This document shows, in pieces, positions 46,011-59,609 of a DNA stretch of 64,000 nucleotides (its first letter is position 1; the number at the start of each line of letters is the position of its first letter). Below the pieces are notes generated by a model. The model did no database searches and was not told the origin of the DNA. It was given only the letters and a program-made list of their open reading frames with translations. This DNA is from QHWT01 sp963755695 (GTDB lineage: Bacteria > Acidobacteriota > Vicinamibacteria > Vicinamibacterales > 2-12-FULL-66-21): the NCBI GenBank assembly GCA_963755695.1, contig CAVWLB010000008.1:1674001-1738000 (forward strand), written 5' to 3'. The position numbers and the translations under genes were made by a program.

Positions 46011-47565
46011 GCGCGAAGGCGATTCAGCGCGCGATTCGCGGCGGCGCGCGTCTCGCTTGCGCCGCCGAACCAGCGTGCTCGCGATGCGGTAGTAGGCGAT
46101 CGCCTGATCCGTGTGACCGAGCCGCTCGTGCAGCCGCGCCGCTTCGAGGTACGCGGCTGCCGCGATCGGCGCCGGACACTCGCGCGCGCCGCGGATCGCG
46201 TGCTCGAACTGCGTCGAGCGCGGCCGCGTCATCCTTCCGCGCCTGCAGCACGCGGCCGTAGCGATAGCGCGCCACCGGATCCTTGGGATTGAGCGCGATG
46301 CTGCGGGCGAGCAGCGCCTGCGCACCGGCGACATCGGACCCCTCGAGCTTGCGGAAGCCGTCGAGCGACAGGCGATACGCTTCGGCGCGATCGGGTCGGG
46401 CGCACGATGAAGCCGGTCCGACGCGCGCTCGCGCAGGTTCTGCGGATCGGGTGCCGGCGCGTTGGCGATGGCAAGACGATAGGCGGCGACCGCCGCGTCG
46501 CGACGGCCCAGGCGATCCTCCGCTTCGCCCAGGGCGAGGTACGCCGCCGCGAGCGCGCCGTACGGCCGCGTCGGCCGCGCCTCGATCACCTCGCGCAGCT
46601 GCTCGAGCGCGTGGTCGGTCTGGTGCAGGCGCGTCGAGCTGGCGGGCGACGCCCAGCCGTGCCTGGATCTCGGCCAGTCGCGGCTCGTTGACGCGCTGCT
46701 CGCGCGCGACCGCGAGCAGCGTTCGCCACGTGTCGAGGCTGGCGCGTGATGTCGTGCTGGTAGACGTCCTGGACTTCGGCGAGTTGCGCGAGGAACAGCG
46801 GATTGCCAGGGTAGCGGTCGTGCAGCGACTCGAGCAGGGCGATCGCCTGGTCGGTCCGATGCTCGTACCAGAGATAGATGATCTGAAGCTGGTAGTCGGC
46901 TTCCCCCTGCAGCAGCCGGCCGCGCGCCCGCGCCCGCAGCATCTGCGCGAGCCCTTCGGTCCGGTCGCCGCCGGGAAGCAGCAGCAGGAACCGCAGCACC
47001 TTCGCGGCCGCCGGCGCGACGTCGGCGTAGTACTTGTACATCCCGACGCCGAAGTAGGCATCGTCGAGGTCGGGGTCGAGCTCGATCGCGCGTTCGAGCG
47101 CCTGCCTTGATGCGCTTGCCGTCGCGCGCGGCCGCCAGCTTCTCGTCGCGCAGCACGCGCCACTGGACCCGGGCCGCGTAGGCGGCGCCGAGATAGAACT
47201 GCGCTTCGGCGCTCTCCGGCGCGCGCTCCGCCCAGGCCTCGGTGGAGTCGATCGCGCGTCTCGACGGCGGCGGAGAACTCGTCGTCGAGGGCTGCGGCTC
47301 TCGGGATCGAGCAGGATCCGCCACCAGGTCGCGGTCGCGTCGAGCACGTCGCAGGCCTCGCGCGGCGCCGGGCCGCAGGCGCGCTGCAGCTCCGCGTCGG
47401 CCTGGTCGAACTCGGCGTCGAGGATGAAGTCGTAGACGCGGATCGAGCCCGTCGACGCCGGTAAGTTCCGCGGATCGGCTTGGCGGAGGCGGCGGCGCTC
47501 GCAAGGCACAGCGCCGCGCCGGCCACCAGGCGCGCCGCCCGCCGGCGGCCCGCGGACGGCATCAT
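46011..47565 (-). CDS. Secreted TPR protein, many frameshifts
   Basis: About 517 residues joined. The signal peptide is RLVAGAALCLASAAASAKPI. The body is a chain of TPR-like helices, for example PTRPYGALAAAYLALGEAED, GRRDAAVAAYRLAIANAPAP, LARSIALNPKDPVARYRYGR and HERLGHTDQAIAYYRIASTL. The ATG overlaps the ddl stop (ATGA). The end (NRALNRLRATR) is visible only after frame correction. A scaffold role is inferred from the repeats; no enzyme motif is visible. Confidence 0.7.
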
Positions 47566-48739
47566 GTCACGCTGGTGCGCAGCTGCTGCTTTTCGGCGTG
47601 ACGCTCGAGCGCGAGCGCGATCAGCCGATCGAGCAGCGCCGGATAGTCGACCCCCGACGCCGCCCACAGCTTCGAGTACATGCTGATCGTCGTGAACCCG
47701 GGAATCGTGTTCACCTCGTTGAGGTACAACGATCCGTCGCGTCGCGCGCGAGCAGGAAGTCGACGCGCGCCATGCCGGCGCCGTCGATCGCCTTGAATGC
47801 CTCGATCGACAGCCTGCGGACTTCGTCGGCGAGCTTGCGCCGGCAGGTCCGCCGGAATCACGGTCTTCGATCCGTCGTCGAGGTACTTCGGCTTCGTAGT
47901 CGTAGAACTCGCGCGACGGGATGATCTCGCCCGGCACCGACGCCTCCGGCGTCGTCGTTGCCGAGCACGCGCGCACTCGATCTCGCGCGCGCTCGGGCAC
48001 CGCCGCCTCGACGACGATCTTGCGGTCGAAGCTGCCGCGCCAGGTCCATCGCCGTCGCGGAGTCCGTGCGCGTCCTTCGCCTTCGAGATGCCGACGCTCG
48101 ATCCGAGGTTCGCCGGCTTGACGAACATCGGGTAACCGCAGCGCGCGTCTCGAGCTCGGCGGCGATCCGATCGCGCCGTCCGCGTCCCACTCGTGGCGCA
48201 GGACGACGCGGTAGGGGCAGACCGGCAGCCCGCGCGCGGCGAACACCACCTTCATCACCGCCTTGTCCATGCCGACCGCGGACGCGAGCACGCCGGCGCC
48301 GACATACGGCACGTTGGCGAGCTCGAGCAGTCCCTGAATCGTGCCGTCCTCGCCGTAGGGGCCGTGCAGCACCGGGAAGATCACGTCGAGCGCGAGGCCG
48401 GTGACGATTGCCGCGGGAGCGTCGGCGTCGCGGCGCGCGCGGTGCGGTCGATCGAGAGGATCGTCTCGTCGCTCGGACGCGCGACGAGGTGCACTTCGCG
48501 GCCTTCGCGGACGGGGCGCGCCGCTTCCAGTCGCGACCTGCTCGATCACTTCGCCGGCCGACATCGATCGCCGGCGGCTTGTCGGCGAGCGCCCAGCGGC
48601 CGTCTTTTTCGATCCGGATCGGGACCGGCTCGTAGCGGTTGCGGTCGAGGTGCGCGAAGACCGCGGCGGCCGACGCGAGCGACACTTCGTGTTCGCCGGA
48701 TCGGCCGCCGTAGAGCACGCCGACGCGAAGACGTTTCAC
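47562..48739 (-). CDS. ddl: D-alanine--D-alanine ligase, several frameshifts
   Basis: ATP-grasp ligase making D-Ala-D-Ala for peptidoglycan; about 391 residues joined. Segments: VKRLRVGVLYGGRSGEHEVS, SAAAVFAHLDRNRYEPVPIR, FPVLHGPYGEDGTIQGLLEL, YVGAGVLASAVGMDKAVMKV, MFVKPANLGSSVGISKAKD, SLYLNEVNTIPGFTTISMYS and YPALLDRLIALALERHAEKQ. Start is a GTG (48739). The gene is coupled to the TPR gene downstream by ATGA overlap and diverges from tgt across a 60-base gap. Confidence 0.93.
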
Positions 48740-48799
48740 GATTTCAGAATACAGGAGACAGGAGCCAGAATACAGAGATGGCGCGAGTCCGAGCTTGCG

Positions 48800-50001
48800 A
48801 TGCATTCGCGTTTCGACGTCACACACACGGATGGCGCTCGCGCGCCGCGGCGTGCTGACGCACGCCGCACGGCGTGGTGCAGACGCCGGCGTTCATGCCG
48901 GTCGGCACGCGCGGCGCGGTGAAGGCGCGTCACCCACCGCGATCTCGAGGATGCTCGGCGCCGAGATCATCCTCGGCAACACCTATCACCTGTACCTGCG
49001 GCCCGGCGACGATCTGATCGCGCGTGCCGGCGGCCTGCACCGTTCATCGGCTGGCCGCAGCCGATCCTGACCGACAGCGGCGGCTACCAGGTGTTCAGCC
49101 TCGCGGCGATGCGCAAGGTGACCGAAGAGGGCGTGCACGTTCCGATCGCATCTCGACGGCTCGTCGCACCTGCTGACGCCCGGAGAGCGCCGACCGACAT
49201 CCAGGCGCAGCTCGGCTCCGACATCGCGATGGTGCTCGACGAATGTGTCGCGCCAGACAGAATGACAGACACCGTTCCGGATCCCGGACTGGTGACTGTC
49301 ACTGTTCCAGGTCGGCGATGGAGCGGTCGGTGCGCTGGGCGCGCCGCGCGCGCACTCGCCGTCTGCAGCTGCGCGAGGACCCGCAGCTCCGTCACGGACG
49401 TCATCGTCACCAACCCGGGCCAGGCGCAGTTCGGGATCGTCCAGGGCGGCATCGATCCCGGCGCTGCGGACCGAGAGCGTGCAGGCGACGGTCGCGATCG
49501 GGTTCGAGGCCTACGCGATCGGCGGCCTGAGCGTCGGCGAGCCGGTCGACGTCATGTACGAGGTCGTCGCGCACACCGCGCCGCAGCTGCCGGCCGATCG
49601 CCCGCGCTACCTGATGGGGACGGGCATGCCGGACGACCTCGTCGAGTGCGTCGCCCGCGGCATCGACATGTTCGACTGCGTGCTGCCGACCCGCAACGCC
49701 CGGAACGGCCAGCTCTTCACCGCGCACGGCGTCCTCGACATCAAGAACGCCCGCTACGCCGAGGACCCGCAGCCGCCCGATCCCGACTGCGGCTGCTACA
49801 CCTGCCGGCACTTCAGCCGGGCCTATCTGCGTCATCTTTACATGGCCGGCGAGATGACCGCCGGCGACCCTTAACACGTTGCATAACCTCTACTTTTACC
49901 TTGACACCATGCGGCGGATTAGGGAGGCTATAGGTTTCGGCACGTTTGAAAAATTCCGCCAGGAGTTCCATCAAACCTTCTCCCGCCGACCTCAACAGTA
50001 A
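48800..50001 (+). CDS. tgt: Queuine/preQ1 tRNA-guanine transglycosylase, several frameshifts
   Basis: About 400 residues joined. MHSRFDVTHTDGA starts the protein; then MLGAEIILGNTYHLYLRPGD, PILTDSGGYQVFSLAAMRKV, DIQAQLGSDIAMVLDEC, GQAQFGIVQGGIDPG, FEAYAIGGLSVGEP, RYLMGTGMPDDLVECVARGI, DMFDCVLPTRNARNGQLFT and the zinc site CGCYTCRHFSRAYLRHLY. It exchanges G34 of tRNAs for the queuosine precursor. A 50-base low-complexity insertion (49257-49309) lies after LDECVAP. The end (TLHNLYFYLDTMRRIREAIG to RRPQQ) is in another frame and lower in GC. The tgt-yajC-secD-secF order is conserved. Confidence 0.92.
49257..49309. repeat. Word-palindrome inside tgt (gtgactgtcac words)
   Basis: aatgacagacaccgttccgg (49261-49280) and the stretch ending gtgactgtcactgttcc (to 49308) are imperfect reverse complements around atcc. 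It lies inside the tgt reading frame and encodes MTDTVPDPGLVTVTVPG, a segment with no equivalent in usual Tgt proteins. Confidence 0.5.
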
Positions 50002-50004
50002 TTC

Positions 50005-50357
50005 ATGACGGCGATTCGACTGAATACGATGTCGGTGCTCGCGATGGCGAGTCCGGCCCAGGGCGCCGGAGGCCTGCGTGCAGTTCCTGCCGTTCGCCCT
50101 GATTCTCGGCATCTTCTATTTCATGATCCTGCTGCCGATGAAGCGCCGGCAGAAGAAGGTGCAGGAGTTCCAGGAGTCGCTGAAGGTCGGCGACAAGATC
50201 GTCACCACCGGCGGCATCTACGGACAGATCACCCGCCTGAACGACAAGTCGGTCCAGGTGCAGATCGCCGACAAGGTGCGGATCGAGGTCGCGCGCGCCG
50301 CGATCGGCGGCTACCAGGGGCAGGAGCCGGTGGTGCACCGACAACGAGAACGTCTAA
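50005..50357 (+). CDS. yajC: Preprotein translocase subunit YajC, frameshifted
   Basis: About 116 residues. One membrane helix (FALILGIFYFMILLPMKRRQ) followed by the conserved domain KKVQEFQESLKVGDKIVTTG and GIYGQITRLNDKSVQVQIAD. The first 20 residues and the last 7 (DNENV) lie in other frames (breaks near 50073 and 50335). YajC assists SecDF. It sits three bases after tgt and four before secD. Confidence 0.9.
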
Positions 50358-50360
50358 GCC

Positions 50361-51981
50361 ATGTACAAGAACCTTCGCTGGAAACTCCTCACCATCGTCG
50401 CCGTCTTCGTCGTCTTCTTCGCGATCGGCGTCTATCCGCTGCTCGCCGAGCGCTACCACCTGCCGCTGCCCGGCGTGGCTGAAGGCACAAGCAGCTGAAG
50501 CTCGGGCTCGACCTGAAGGGCGGCGTGCACCTCGTGCTGCGCGTCCAGACCGACGATGCGCTGCAGACTGACGACCACGACGACGAGCGAGCGGCTGCGC
50601 GAGGCGCTGCGAACGGCAACATCACCGTCGACGCAACATCGACCGTGCCGTCGCCGACGACGTTCCGCGTCGAGGGCGTGCCGCCGGCCCAGGACGCGGA
50701 GTTCCGCGCAGGCGGCCGACGAGATCGCGGCGACCAACTTCGATCGCAACCCGCTCGCCGGCGGCGCCTACACGTTCACGATGAAGCCGAACATCGAGCG
50801 CGACCTGCGCGAGGAGGCGGTCGATGCAGGCGCGGCAGACGATCGAGCGCCGCGTCAACGAGCTCGGCGTCACCGAGCCGAGCATCGCGCAGCAGCCGCA
50901 GGGCGACCAGATCCTCGTGCAGCTGCCCGGCGTCACCGACGTCGAGCGCGCGAAGGAGATCATCGGCACGACCGCGCCTGCTCGAGCTGAAGATCGTCGA
51001 GGCCGGGCCGGCGCGCCGAAGGACGATCTGCTGAAGCAGTACAACGGCACAGCTGCCGGGCGACATGGAAATCGTGCCCGGGCTCGGCCGAGCGCGCGCC
51101 GGCGACGCCGGCACGCGTCTACTACCTGGTCCGCAAGATCGCGCCGGTCACCGGCCAGGACCTGCGCAGCGCGAAGCCCGCGCTCGACGAGAACAACCAG
51201 CCGGCGGTCCACTTCACGCTGAAGTCGGCGGGCGCGCACGAAGTTCGGCAAGGTGACGGGCGAGAACATCGGCCGCTAGCTGGCGATCGTCCTCGACGAC
51301 CGGGTGCAGCTCGGCGCCGCGGATCGAAGGGCGGATCACCGACCACGGGCGGATCACCGGCAGCTTCACGCCGGAGAGCGCCAACGACCTGTCGCTGATG
51401 CTGCGCTCGGGCGCGCTGCCGGCGACGCTGACCTACCTCGAGGAGCGCGACGATCGGCCCGACGCTCGGCGCCGACTCGATCCGCTCCGGCGTCATCGCG
51501 TCGGTGGTCGGCCTGCTGCTGATCATCGTGTTCATGCTGATCTACTACAAGCTGTCGGGCGTCAACGCGGTCGTCGCGCTGGTCTTCAACCTGGTCATCC
51601 TGCTCGGCCTGATGGCCTACATCGGCGCGGTGATGACGCTGCCCGGCATCGCCGGCTTCGTGCTGACGATGGGCATCGGCGTCGACTCGAACGTGCTGAT
51701 CTTCGAGCGCATCAAGGAAGAGCTCGAGGCGCAGCGCGGCGTGCGCGCGGCGATCAACGCCGGCTTCAGCCGCGTGTTCTGACGCTGCTCGACACGCACG
51801 TCGCGGCGCTGATCTCGGCGCGTTCCTGTTCCAGTTCGGCACCGGCCCGATCCGCGGCTTCGCGATGACGCTGTCCATCGGTCTGCTCGTCGAACCTGTT
51901 CACGTCGATCTTCGTGTCGAAGACGCTGTTCGAGCTGGCGCTGTCGGCAGCGCCAGCAGGTCGCGACGCTGTCGCATCTAG
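50361..51981 (+). CDS. secD: Protein-export membrane protein SecD, many frameshifts
   Basis: About 539 residues joined. N-terminal helix in MYKNLRWKLLTIVAVFVVFF, then LKLGLDLKGGVHLVLRVQTD, the P1 periplasmic region (TIERRVNELGVTEPSIAQQP; DQILVQLPGVTDVERAKEII), and C-terminal helices SVVGLLLIIVFMLIYYKLSG and TLPGIAGFVLTMGIGVDSNV with LIFERIKEELEAQRGVRAAI. SecD with SecF uses the proton gradient to complete protein translocation. Around ten single-base errors interrupt it; the end reads ATLSI. Confidence 0.92.
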
Positions 51982-51993
51982 CACTCAGACGTC

Positions 51994-53013
51994 ATGCATA
52001 TCTTCAAGAACACCAACTTCGACTTCCTCCGCTGGCGCTGGCACGCGATCGCGCTGTCGTGGGTCGTCATCATCGCCGGCGTGGTCGTGATCTGGACGAA
52101 GGGGATGCCGCAAGGGCGTCGAGTTCGCCGGCGGCACCGTCGTCATCGTGCAGTTCGATCAGCACGCCGACCGTCGAGCAGGTGCGCGGCGCGCTGGACA
52201 AGCGACTACCCGGCGGCGGCCAGAACGCCGTCGTCCAGGCGTACGGCGATCCGCCGGCCGCGCCAGGTGATGATTCGCGTGCCGCAGGTCGGCGCGGAAG
52301 CGGGCGGCGTCGCTGAGCGCGACGCGCCGAGCAGGTCGACGACGGCGCTGCAAGCAGGCGCAACCTCGGCAACTTCACGGTGGTCGGGCGCCGAGATCGT
52401 CGGCCCGACGGTCGGCAAGGAGCTGACGACGCAAGGGCATGCTGGCGACCGTCTTCGTCGCTGGTCGGCATCCTGGTCTACATCGCGTTCCGCTTCCAGT
52501 TCAGCTTCGCGCGTCGGCGCGGTCGTCGCGACGATGCACGACCTGCTGATCACGCTCGCGTTCCTGGCGTTCTTCCGCTACGACCTGACGCTGAACGTCA
52601 TCGCCGCGATCCTGACGATCACCGGCTACTCGACCAACGACACGATCGTCATCTTCGACCGGGTGCGCGAGAACCTGCGCGTCGATGCGGCGCGACAATC
52701 GCTGAACGACGTCATCAACGCGTCGATCAACCAGACGCTGGGCCGGACGGTCATCACCGCGGGCACGGCGCTGCTGTCGGCGCTCGCGCTGTTCTTGTTC
52801 GGCGGCGAGGTGCTGCACGGCTTCGCGTTCACGATGATCGTCGGCATCATCACCGGCACCTATTCGAGCGTGTTCATCGCCGCGGCGATCGTCAGCTTCT
52901 GGCGCGGGACGGCGCCGACGCGCGCCGGCGCGCACGCGCCGGCCGCCGCCGGCGCGGCGCCGCAGCAGCCGCAGCGCAAGCCGAAGCCGCAGCGGAAGGC
53001 GCGCGCGTCGTAG
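51994..53013 (+). CDS. secF: Protein-export membrane protein SecF, many frameshifts
   Basis: About 339 residues. MHIFKNTNFDFLRWRWHAIA, then VEFAGGTVVIVQFD, IVGPTVGKELTTQGM, LVGILVYIAFRFQFSFAVGA, VATMHDLLITLAFLAFFRYD, LTLNVIAAILTITGYSTNDT, IVIFDRVRENLR, NASINQTLGRTVITAGTALL and SALALFLFGGEVLHGFAFTM. It ends in a Pro/Lys/Gln-rich cytoplasmic tail. The frame is clean from about 52680 to the stop but broken before. It partners SecD. Confidence 0.93.
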   Translation: MHIFKNTNFDFLRWRWHAIALSWVVIIAGVVVIWTKGMPQGRRVRRRHRRHRAVRSARRPSSRCAARWTSDYPAAARTPSSRRTAIRRPRQVMIRVPQVGAEAGGVAERDAPSRSTTALQAGATSATSRWSGAEIVGPTVGKELTTQGHAGDRLRRWSASWSTSRSASSSASRVGAVVATMHDLLITLAFLAFFRYDLTLNVIAAILTITGYSTNDTIVIFDRVRENLRVDAARQSLNDVINASINQTLGRTVITAGTALLSALALFLFGGEVLHGFAFTMIVGIITGTYSSVFIAAAIVSFWRGTAPTRAGAHAPAAAGAAPQQPQRKPKPQRKARAS

Positions 53014-53027
53014 ACGCTGCGCTCGTC

Positions 53028-53850
53028 GTGATCTGGCTGCTCGACTGCCGGCGCTGCTCGGCATCGTGCAGGGACTCACCGAGTTCCTGCCCGTCTCGTC
53101 GACCGCGCATCTGCTGATCGGCGCGCGGCTGCTCGGCTTCGACGATCCGGGCGGCGTCTTCACCGTGATGATCCAGCTCGGCTCGATCCTCGCGGTGATG
53201 TGGCTGTATCGCGTCGAAGATCGTCGCACGTGCTCGCCGGGCTGCCGTCGGATCCCGACGCGCGGCACTTCGCGCTGATGATCGTCGTCGCGTTCGTGCC
53301 GGCGCTCGTCGCCGGCGCGCTGCTGTCCGAGCTTCGTGAAGCGCGTGCTCTACACGCAGCTCCGAGCGTCATCGCGGTCAGCGTTCATCGTCGGCGGCAT
53401 CGTCATGCTGATCGTCGAGCGCTGCCGGCCCGCGCCCGACCGTGCTCGACGCGGACCACACGTCGCTGTCGCGCGCGCTCGGCATCGGCATCGTGCCAGA
53501 TGCTCGCGCTGATTCCCGGCGTGTCGCGCTCGGGCGCGACGATCGTCGGCGCGCATGCTGATCGGGCCTCGATCGGCCGGCGGCGGCGGAGTTCTCGTTC
53601 TTTCTGGCGATGCCGACGATGGCGGCGGCGTTCGCGCACGATCTGCTCGAGGTGCGGCACGATCTCGGCGTCGGCGCGCGGCGCTCGAGATCGCCGTCGG
53701 CTTCGTGATGGCGTTCGTCGCCTCGCTGCTGGTCGTCAAGCCGTTCCTCGCGTTCGTCCGGCGCGTCGGGCTTCGCGCCGTTCGCCTGGTACCGGATCGT
53801 CGCTCGGCGTCGTCGCTGCTCGCGGCGCTCGCGCGCTGGGCTGGATGTAG
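53028..53850 (+). CDS. uppP: Undecaprenyl-diphosphate phosphatase (UppP/BacA), frameshifted
   Basis: About 273 residues. IVQGLTEFLPVSSTAHLLIG is the first signature; then FTVMIQLGSILAVMWLYR, ALMIVVAFVPALVAGALLSE, LIPGVSRSGATIVG (PGxSRSGxT motif), AAAEFSFFLAMPTMAAAFAH, and LEIAVGFVMAFVASLLVVKP. It recycles the lipid carrier for cell-wall and O-antigen synthesis. The start (GTG 53028) is approximate because an indel follows immediately. Confidence 0.9.
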
Positions 53851-53859
53851 CGCGACGTC

Positions 53860-54486
53860 ATGCAGTGGCTGCGCCGCAGCTTCATCACCGGCTTCTTCGT
53901 CACCGTGCCGCTGTTCATCAGCGTCGCCGCGTTCGTCTGGATCTTCAGCGTCGTCGACGGCTTCGACGGCGCCGCTCTACGACCGGTTGCTCGGGCGGCG
54001 AAGTCCCGGGCCTCGGCATCGCTGACGACGGCGGTGGCGATCGCTGCTGGTCGGCGCGGTCGCGACCAACGTGATCGGCAAGCGGCTGCTGCAGCGGGCG
54101 GAAGGCTGGCTGCTGCGCGTGCCGGTGTTCCGGACGATCTACGCGCCGGTCAAGCAGCTGGTCGTCGCGTTCTCGCCGGACAACGAGTCCGGGTTCAAGC
54201 GCGTGGTGCTGGTCGAGGACGCGGCGCGCGGCTTCGTGCTCGGGATTTCTGACCAAGGAGTTCACCGTCGATCGCGGGCAGCGGTCCCGAGGCGCTGATG
54301 GCCGTCTACGTGCCGACCAACCACCTGTATCTGGGCGACATCGTGATCTGTCCGCGCGACCGCGCGACGTTTCCCGACATCACCGTCGAGGAAGGCATCC
54401 GCATCTTCCTGACCGGCGGCATGGCGCTGGCTGGACGCATTCGTGCCCGCCGTGGCGACGACCGGGTCGGAGATTTCCGGGTATAA
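53860..54486 (+). CDS. DUF502 family membrane protein, frameshifted
   Basis: About 208 residues. MQWLRRSFITGFFVTVPLFI starts with a membrane helix; a second helix follows (after VPGLGI), then IGKRLLQRAEGWLLRVPVFR, TIYAPVKQLVVAFSPDNESG, FKRVVLVEDAARGFVLG, ALMAVYVPTNHLYLGDIVIC, and FPDITVEEGIRIFLTGGMAL. DUF502 proteins have two N-terminal helices and a soluble domain; their function is not settled. The stop is uncertain because the last frame break is near 54432. Confidence 0.85.
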
Positions 54487-54487
54487 T
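54482..54487 (+). promoter_or_regulatory. Probable -10 box upstream of hppA
   Basis: TATAAT 35 bases before the pyrophosphatase start, with no clear -35 box. The following leader is AT-rich. Confidence 0.4.
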
Positions 54488-54521
54488 CCGTTGTTTTGTT
54501 TTCATGCAATTGAGGGCCGCA

Positions 54522-57071
<2,550 letters not shown>

Positions 57072-57075
<4 letters not shown>

Positions 57076-57101
57076 CACTGGTTTTTGGCTCTGACTATAA
57101 T
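57072..57101 (+). promoter_or_regulatory. Sigma-70-type promoter for tonB
   Basis: TTGACA (57072-57077), 18-base spacer, TATAAT (57096-57101), 46 bases before the tonB start. The -35 box overlaps the likely stop codon of hppA. Confidence 0.85.
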
Positions 57102-57146
57102 TCGCGGTCTTTGCGCCGCTCGGATGAAGGGCTAGGAGGGCGAACC

Positions 57147-57874
<728 letters not shown>

Positions 57875-57925
57875 CGTCGCGGGTCATCGAGACCCGCCAT
57901 GAATCTCCATTCGGAGGATGGGCGA

Positions 57926-58598
57926 ATGGATTTCATTGAGATGTGGCAGCAGATGGGGCCGATGGCCAAGGGCGTCGGCGTCATTCTCTTCATCATGTCG
58001 ATGTGGTCGTTCGGCGTCGCCATCGAGCGCATCTACACGTTCACGCAGGCGCGCAAGCAGTCGAAGCTGTATGCGCCGCAGGTGGCCAAGCACCTGAAGG
58101 AAGGCCGCCTGAAGGACGCGATCGCGATCTCGTCCTCGAAGAACTACCGCTACAGCCACCTCGCGAAGGTCGTGCTCGCGGGGCTGCAGGAATATCAGTT
58201 CCAGCAGGAAGCCGGCGGCAACCTGAGCCGTGAAGACCTCGTCGACACCGTGCGCCGCTCCATTCAGCGCGCCTCGGCGCTCACCGCGAACGACCTGAAG
58301 AAGGGCGTCTCCGCGCTCGCGACCATCGGCTCGACCGCGCCGTTCGTCGGACTGCTCGGCACGGTCGTCGGCATCATCACCGCGTTCCAGGGCATCGCGG
58401 CCACCGGCTCGGGCGGTCTCGGCGCGGTGTCGGCCGGTATCTCGGAAGCGCTCGTCGAGACGGCGCTCGGGCTGCGTCGTCGCGATTCCGGCGGTGTGGT
58501 TCTACAACTACCTGACCGGCCGCATCGAGTACTTCAACGTCGAAATGGACAACTCCTCGTCGGAGCTGGTCGACTACTTCATCAAGAAGACGGCGTAA
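57926..58598 (+). CDS. exbB: ExbB/TolQ/MotA-type proton channel protein, one frameshift
   Basis: About 223 residues from ATG 57926 (GGAGG nine bases upstream). First helix MAKGVGVILFIMSMWSFGVA, cytoplasmic loop with GNLSREDLVDTVRRSIQR, then ATIGSTAPFVGLLGTVVGII and VSAGISEALVETALGLVVAI. An extra base near 58474 (GLRRRDSG for GLVVAIPAVWFYNY) breaks the frame. It forms the proton-driven motor with ExbD that powers TonB. Confidence 0.94.
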
Positions 58599-58620
58599 GC
58601 GCGCTAAGGAGCTTTCCCCC

Positions 58621-59061
58621 ATGGCCATGGACATCGGGGCATCCAAGGGATCCCTCAAAGCCGACATCAACGTCACGCCGCTGGTCGACGTCATGCTGGT
58701 GCTGCTCATCATCATGATGCTGATCGCGCCGATGCTGCAGCAGGGCGTCGCCGTCACGCTGCCCGAGGCGGTGAACACGCGGCGACAAGCCCGACACGCA
58801 GGACCAGACGGTCATCGCGATCGACGCCGTCAACAAGTTCTACGTGAACGCGATCCCGGTCGCGAAGGACGATCTCGTCCCACGCGTCCAGCGGCGCTCG
58901 AGGACAAGAAGGAAAAGATCGTCTACCTGAAGGGCGACAAGGACGCGAAGTACAGCGCGATCATGGACGCGATGGACGCGCTCCGCAAGGCGCGGATCGA
59001 GAACATCGCGCTGATCACCGAGCGGAAGCTGCGACCGGGCGAATCGGCGGGAGGACAGTAA
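58621..59061 (+). CDS. exbD: ExbD/TolR-type biopolymer transport protein (first copy), frameshifted
   Basis: About 146 residues. ADINVTPLVDVMLVLLIIMM contains the proton-carrying Asp in the single helix; the periplasmic domain continues VAVTLPEAVNT, TVIAIDAVNKFYVNAIPVAK and VYLKGDKDAKYSAIMDAMDA. Indels near 58782 and 58890. Its stop overlaps the start of the second exbD (TAATG). Two exbD genes in tandem are common for TonB systems in Acidobacteria and Bacteroidetes. Confidence 0.93.
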   Translation: MAMDIGASKGSLKADINVTPLVDVMLVLLIIMMLIAPMLQQGVAVTLPEAVNTRRQARHAGPDGHRDRRRQQVLRERDPGREGRSRPTRPAALEDKKEKIVYLKGDKDAKYSAIMDAMDALRKARIENIALITERKLRPGESAGGQ

Positions 59062-59540
59062 TGGCGCACGCACACAAGCATCTCGGCGCCGAGCGGGTCG
59101 TCACGGGGCGAGACGCCGCACGCCAGTGCGGACATGAACGTCACGCCGCTCATCGACGTGCTGCTCGTCCTGCTCATCATCTTCATGGCGGCGCTGCCGC
59201 TGACCCAGAAGGGGGTCGACATCAACCTGCCGCTCGAAGCGGACGCGAAGCAGCCGGAGAATCCGCAGAACAACCAGATCGTGCTGGAGTACACCGCCGA
59301 CAAGTCGATCGCCGTCAACCACCAGCCGATTCACGCTCGCGGAGCTCGAGAGCACGACTGCGCGACATCTTCGAGACGCGCAAGGAAAAGACGATGTTCA
59401 TCGTCGGCGACCCGTCGCTGCGCTACGGCGAGATCGTCGACGTGATCGACGCGGCCAAGGGCGCCGGCGTCGAAAAGGTCGGCATCGTCACCCTCGGCAT
59501 GCGCGAGGAGGCCACCGGCCAGAAGCCCGCAGGTCAGTAG
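59061..59540 (+). CDS. exbD: ExbD/TolR-type biopolymer transport protein (second copy), frameshifted
   Basis: About 159 residues. NVTPLIDVLLVLLIIFMAAL holds the functional Asp; then VDINLPLEADAKQPENPQNN, IVLEYTADKSIAVNHQPI, TMFIVGDPSLRYGEIVDVID and AAKGAGVEKVGIVTLGM. Indels near 59110, 59332 and 59355. It is the last gene of the tonB-exbB-exbD-exbD operon and is followed by a strong terminator. Confidence 0.93.
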   Translation: MAHAHKHLGAERVVTGRDAARQCGHERHAAHRRAARPAHHLHGGAAADPEGGRHQPAARSGREAAGESAEQPDRAGVHRRQVDRRQPPADSRSRSSRARLRDIFETRKEKTMFIVGDPSLRYGEIVDVIDAAKGAGVEKVGIVTLGMREEATGQKPAGQ

Positions 59541-59558
59541 GGGATTGAAACGCTCGGA

Positions 59559-59600
59559 AGCGAGGGCCGCTCTTTCACTGGGCGGCCCTCGCTGTTTGTA
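59559..59600 (+). terminator. Intrinsic terminator of the tonB operon
   Basis: agcgagggccgc (59559-59570) and gcggccctcgct (59582-59593) form a perfect 12-bp stem with an 11-base loop, followed by gtttgt. Confidence 0.9.
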
Positions 59601-59609
59601 CGCTGCTCG

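Noticed and set aside
45888..46292. Plus-strand frame of 134 codons overlapping the TPR gene end
   Set aside because: No start signal, low-complexity Arg/Ala composition, antisense to the TPR coding region.
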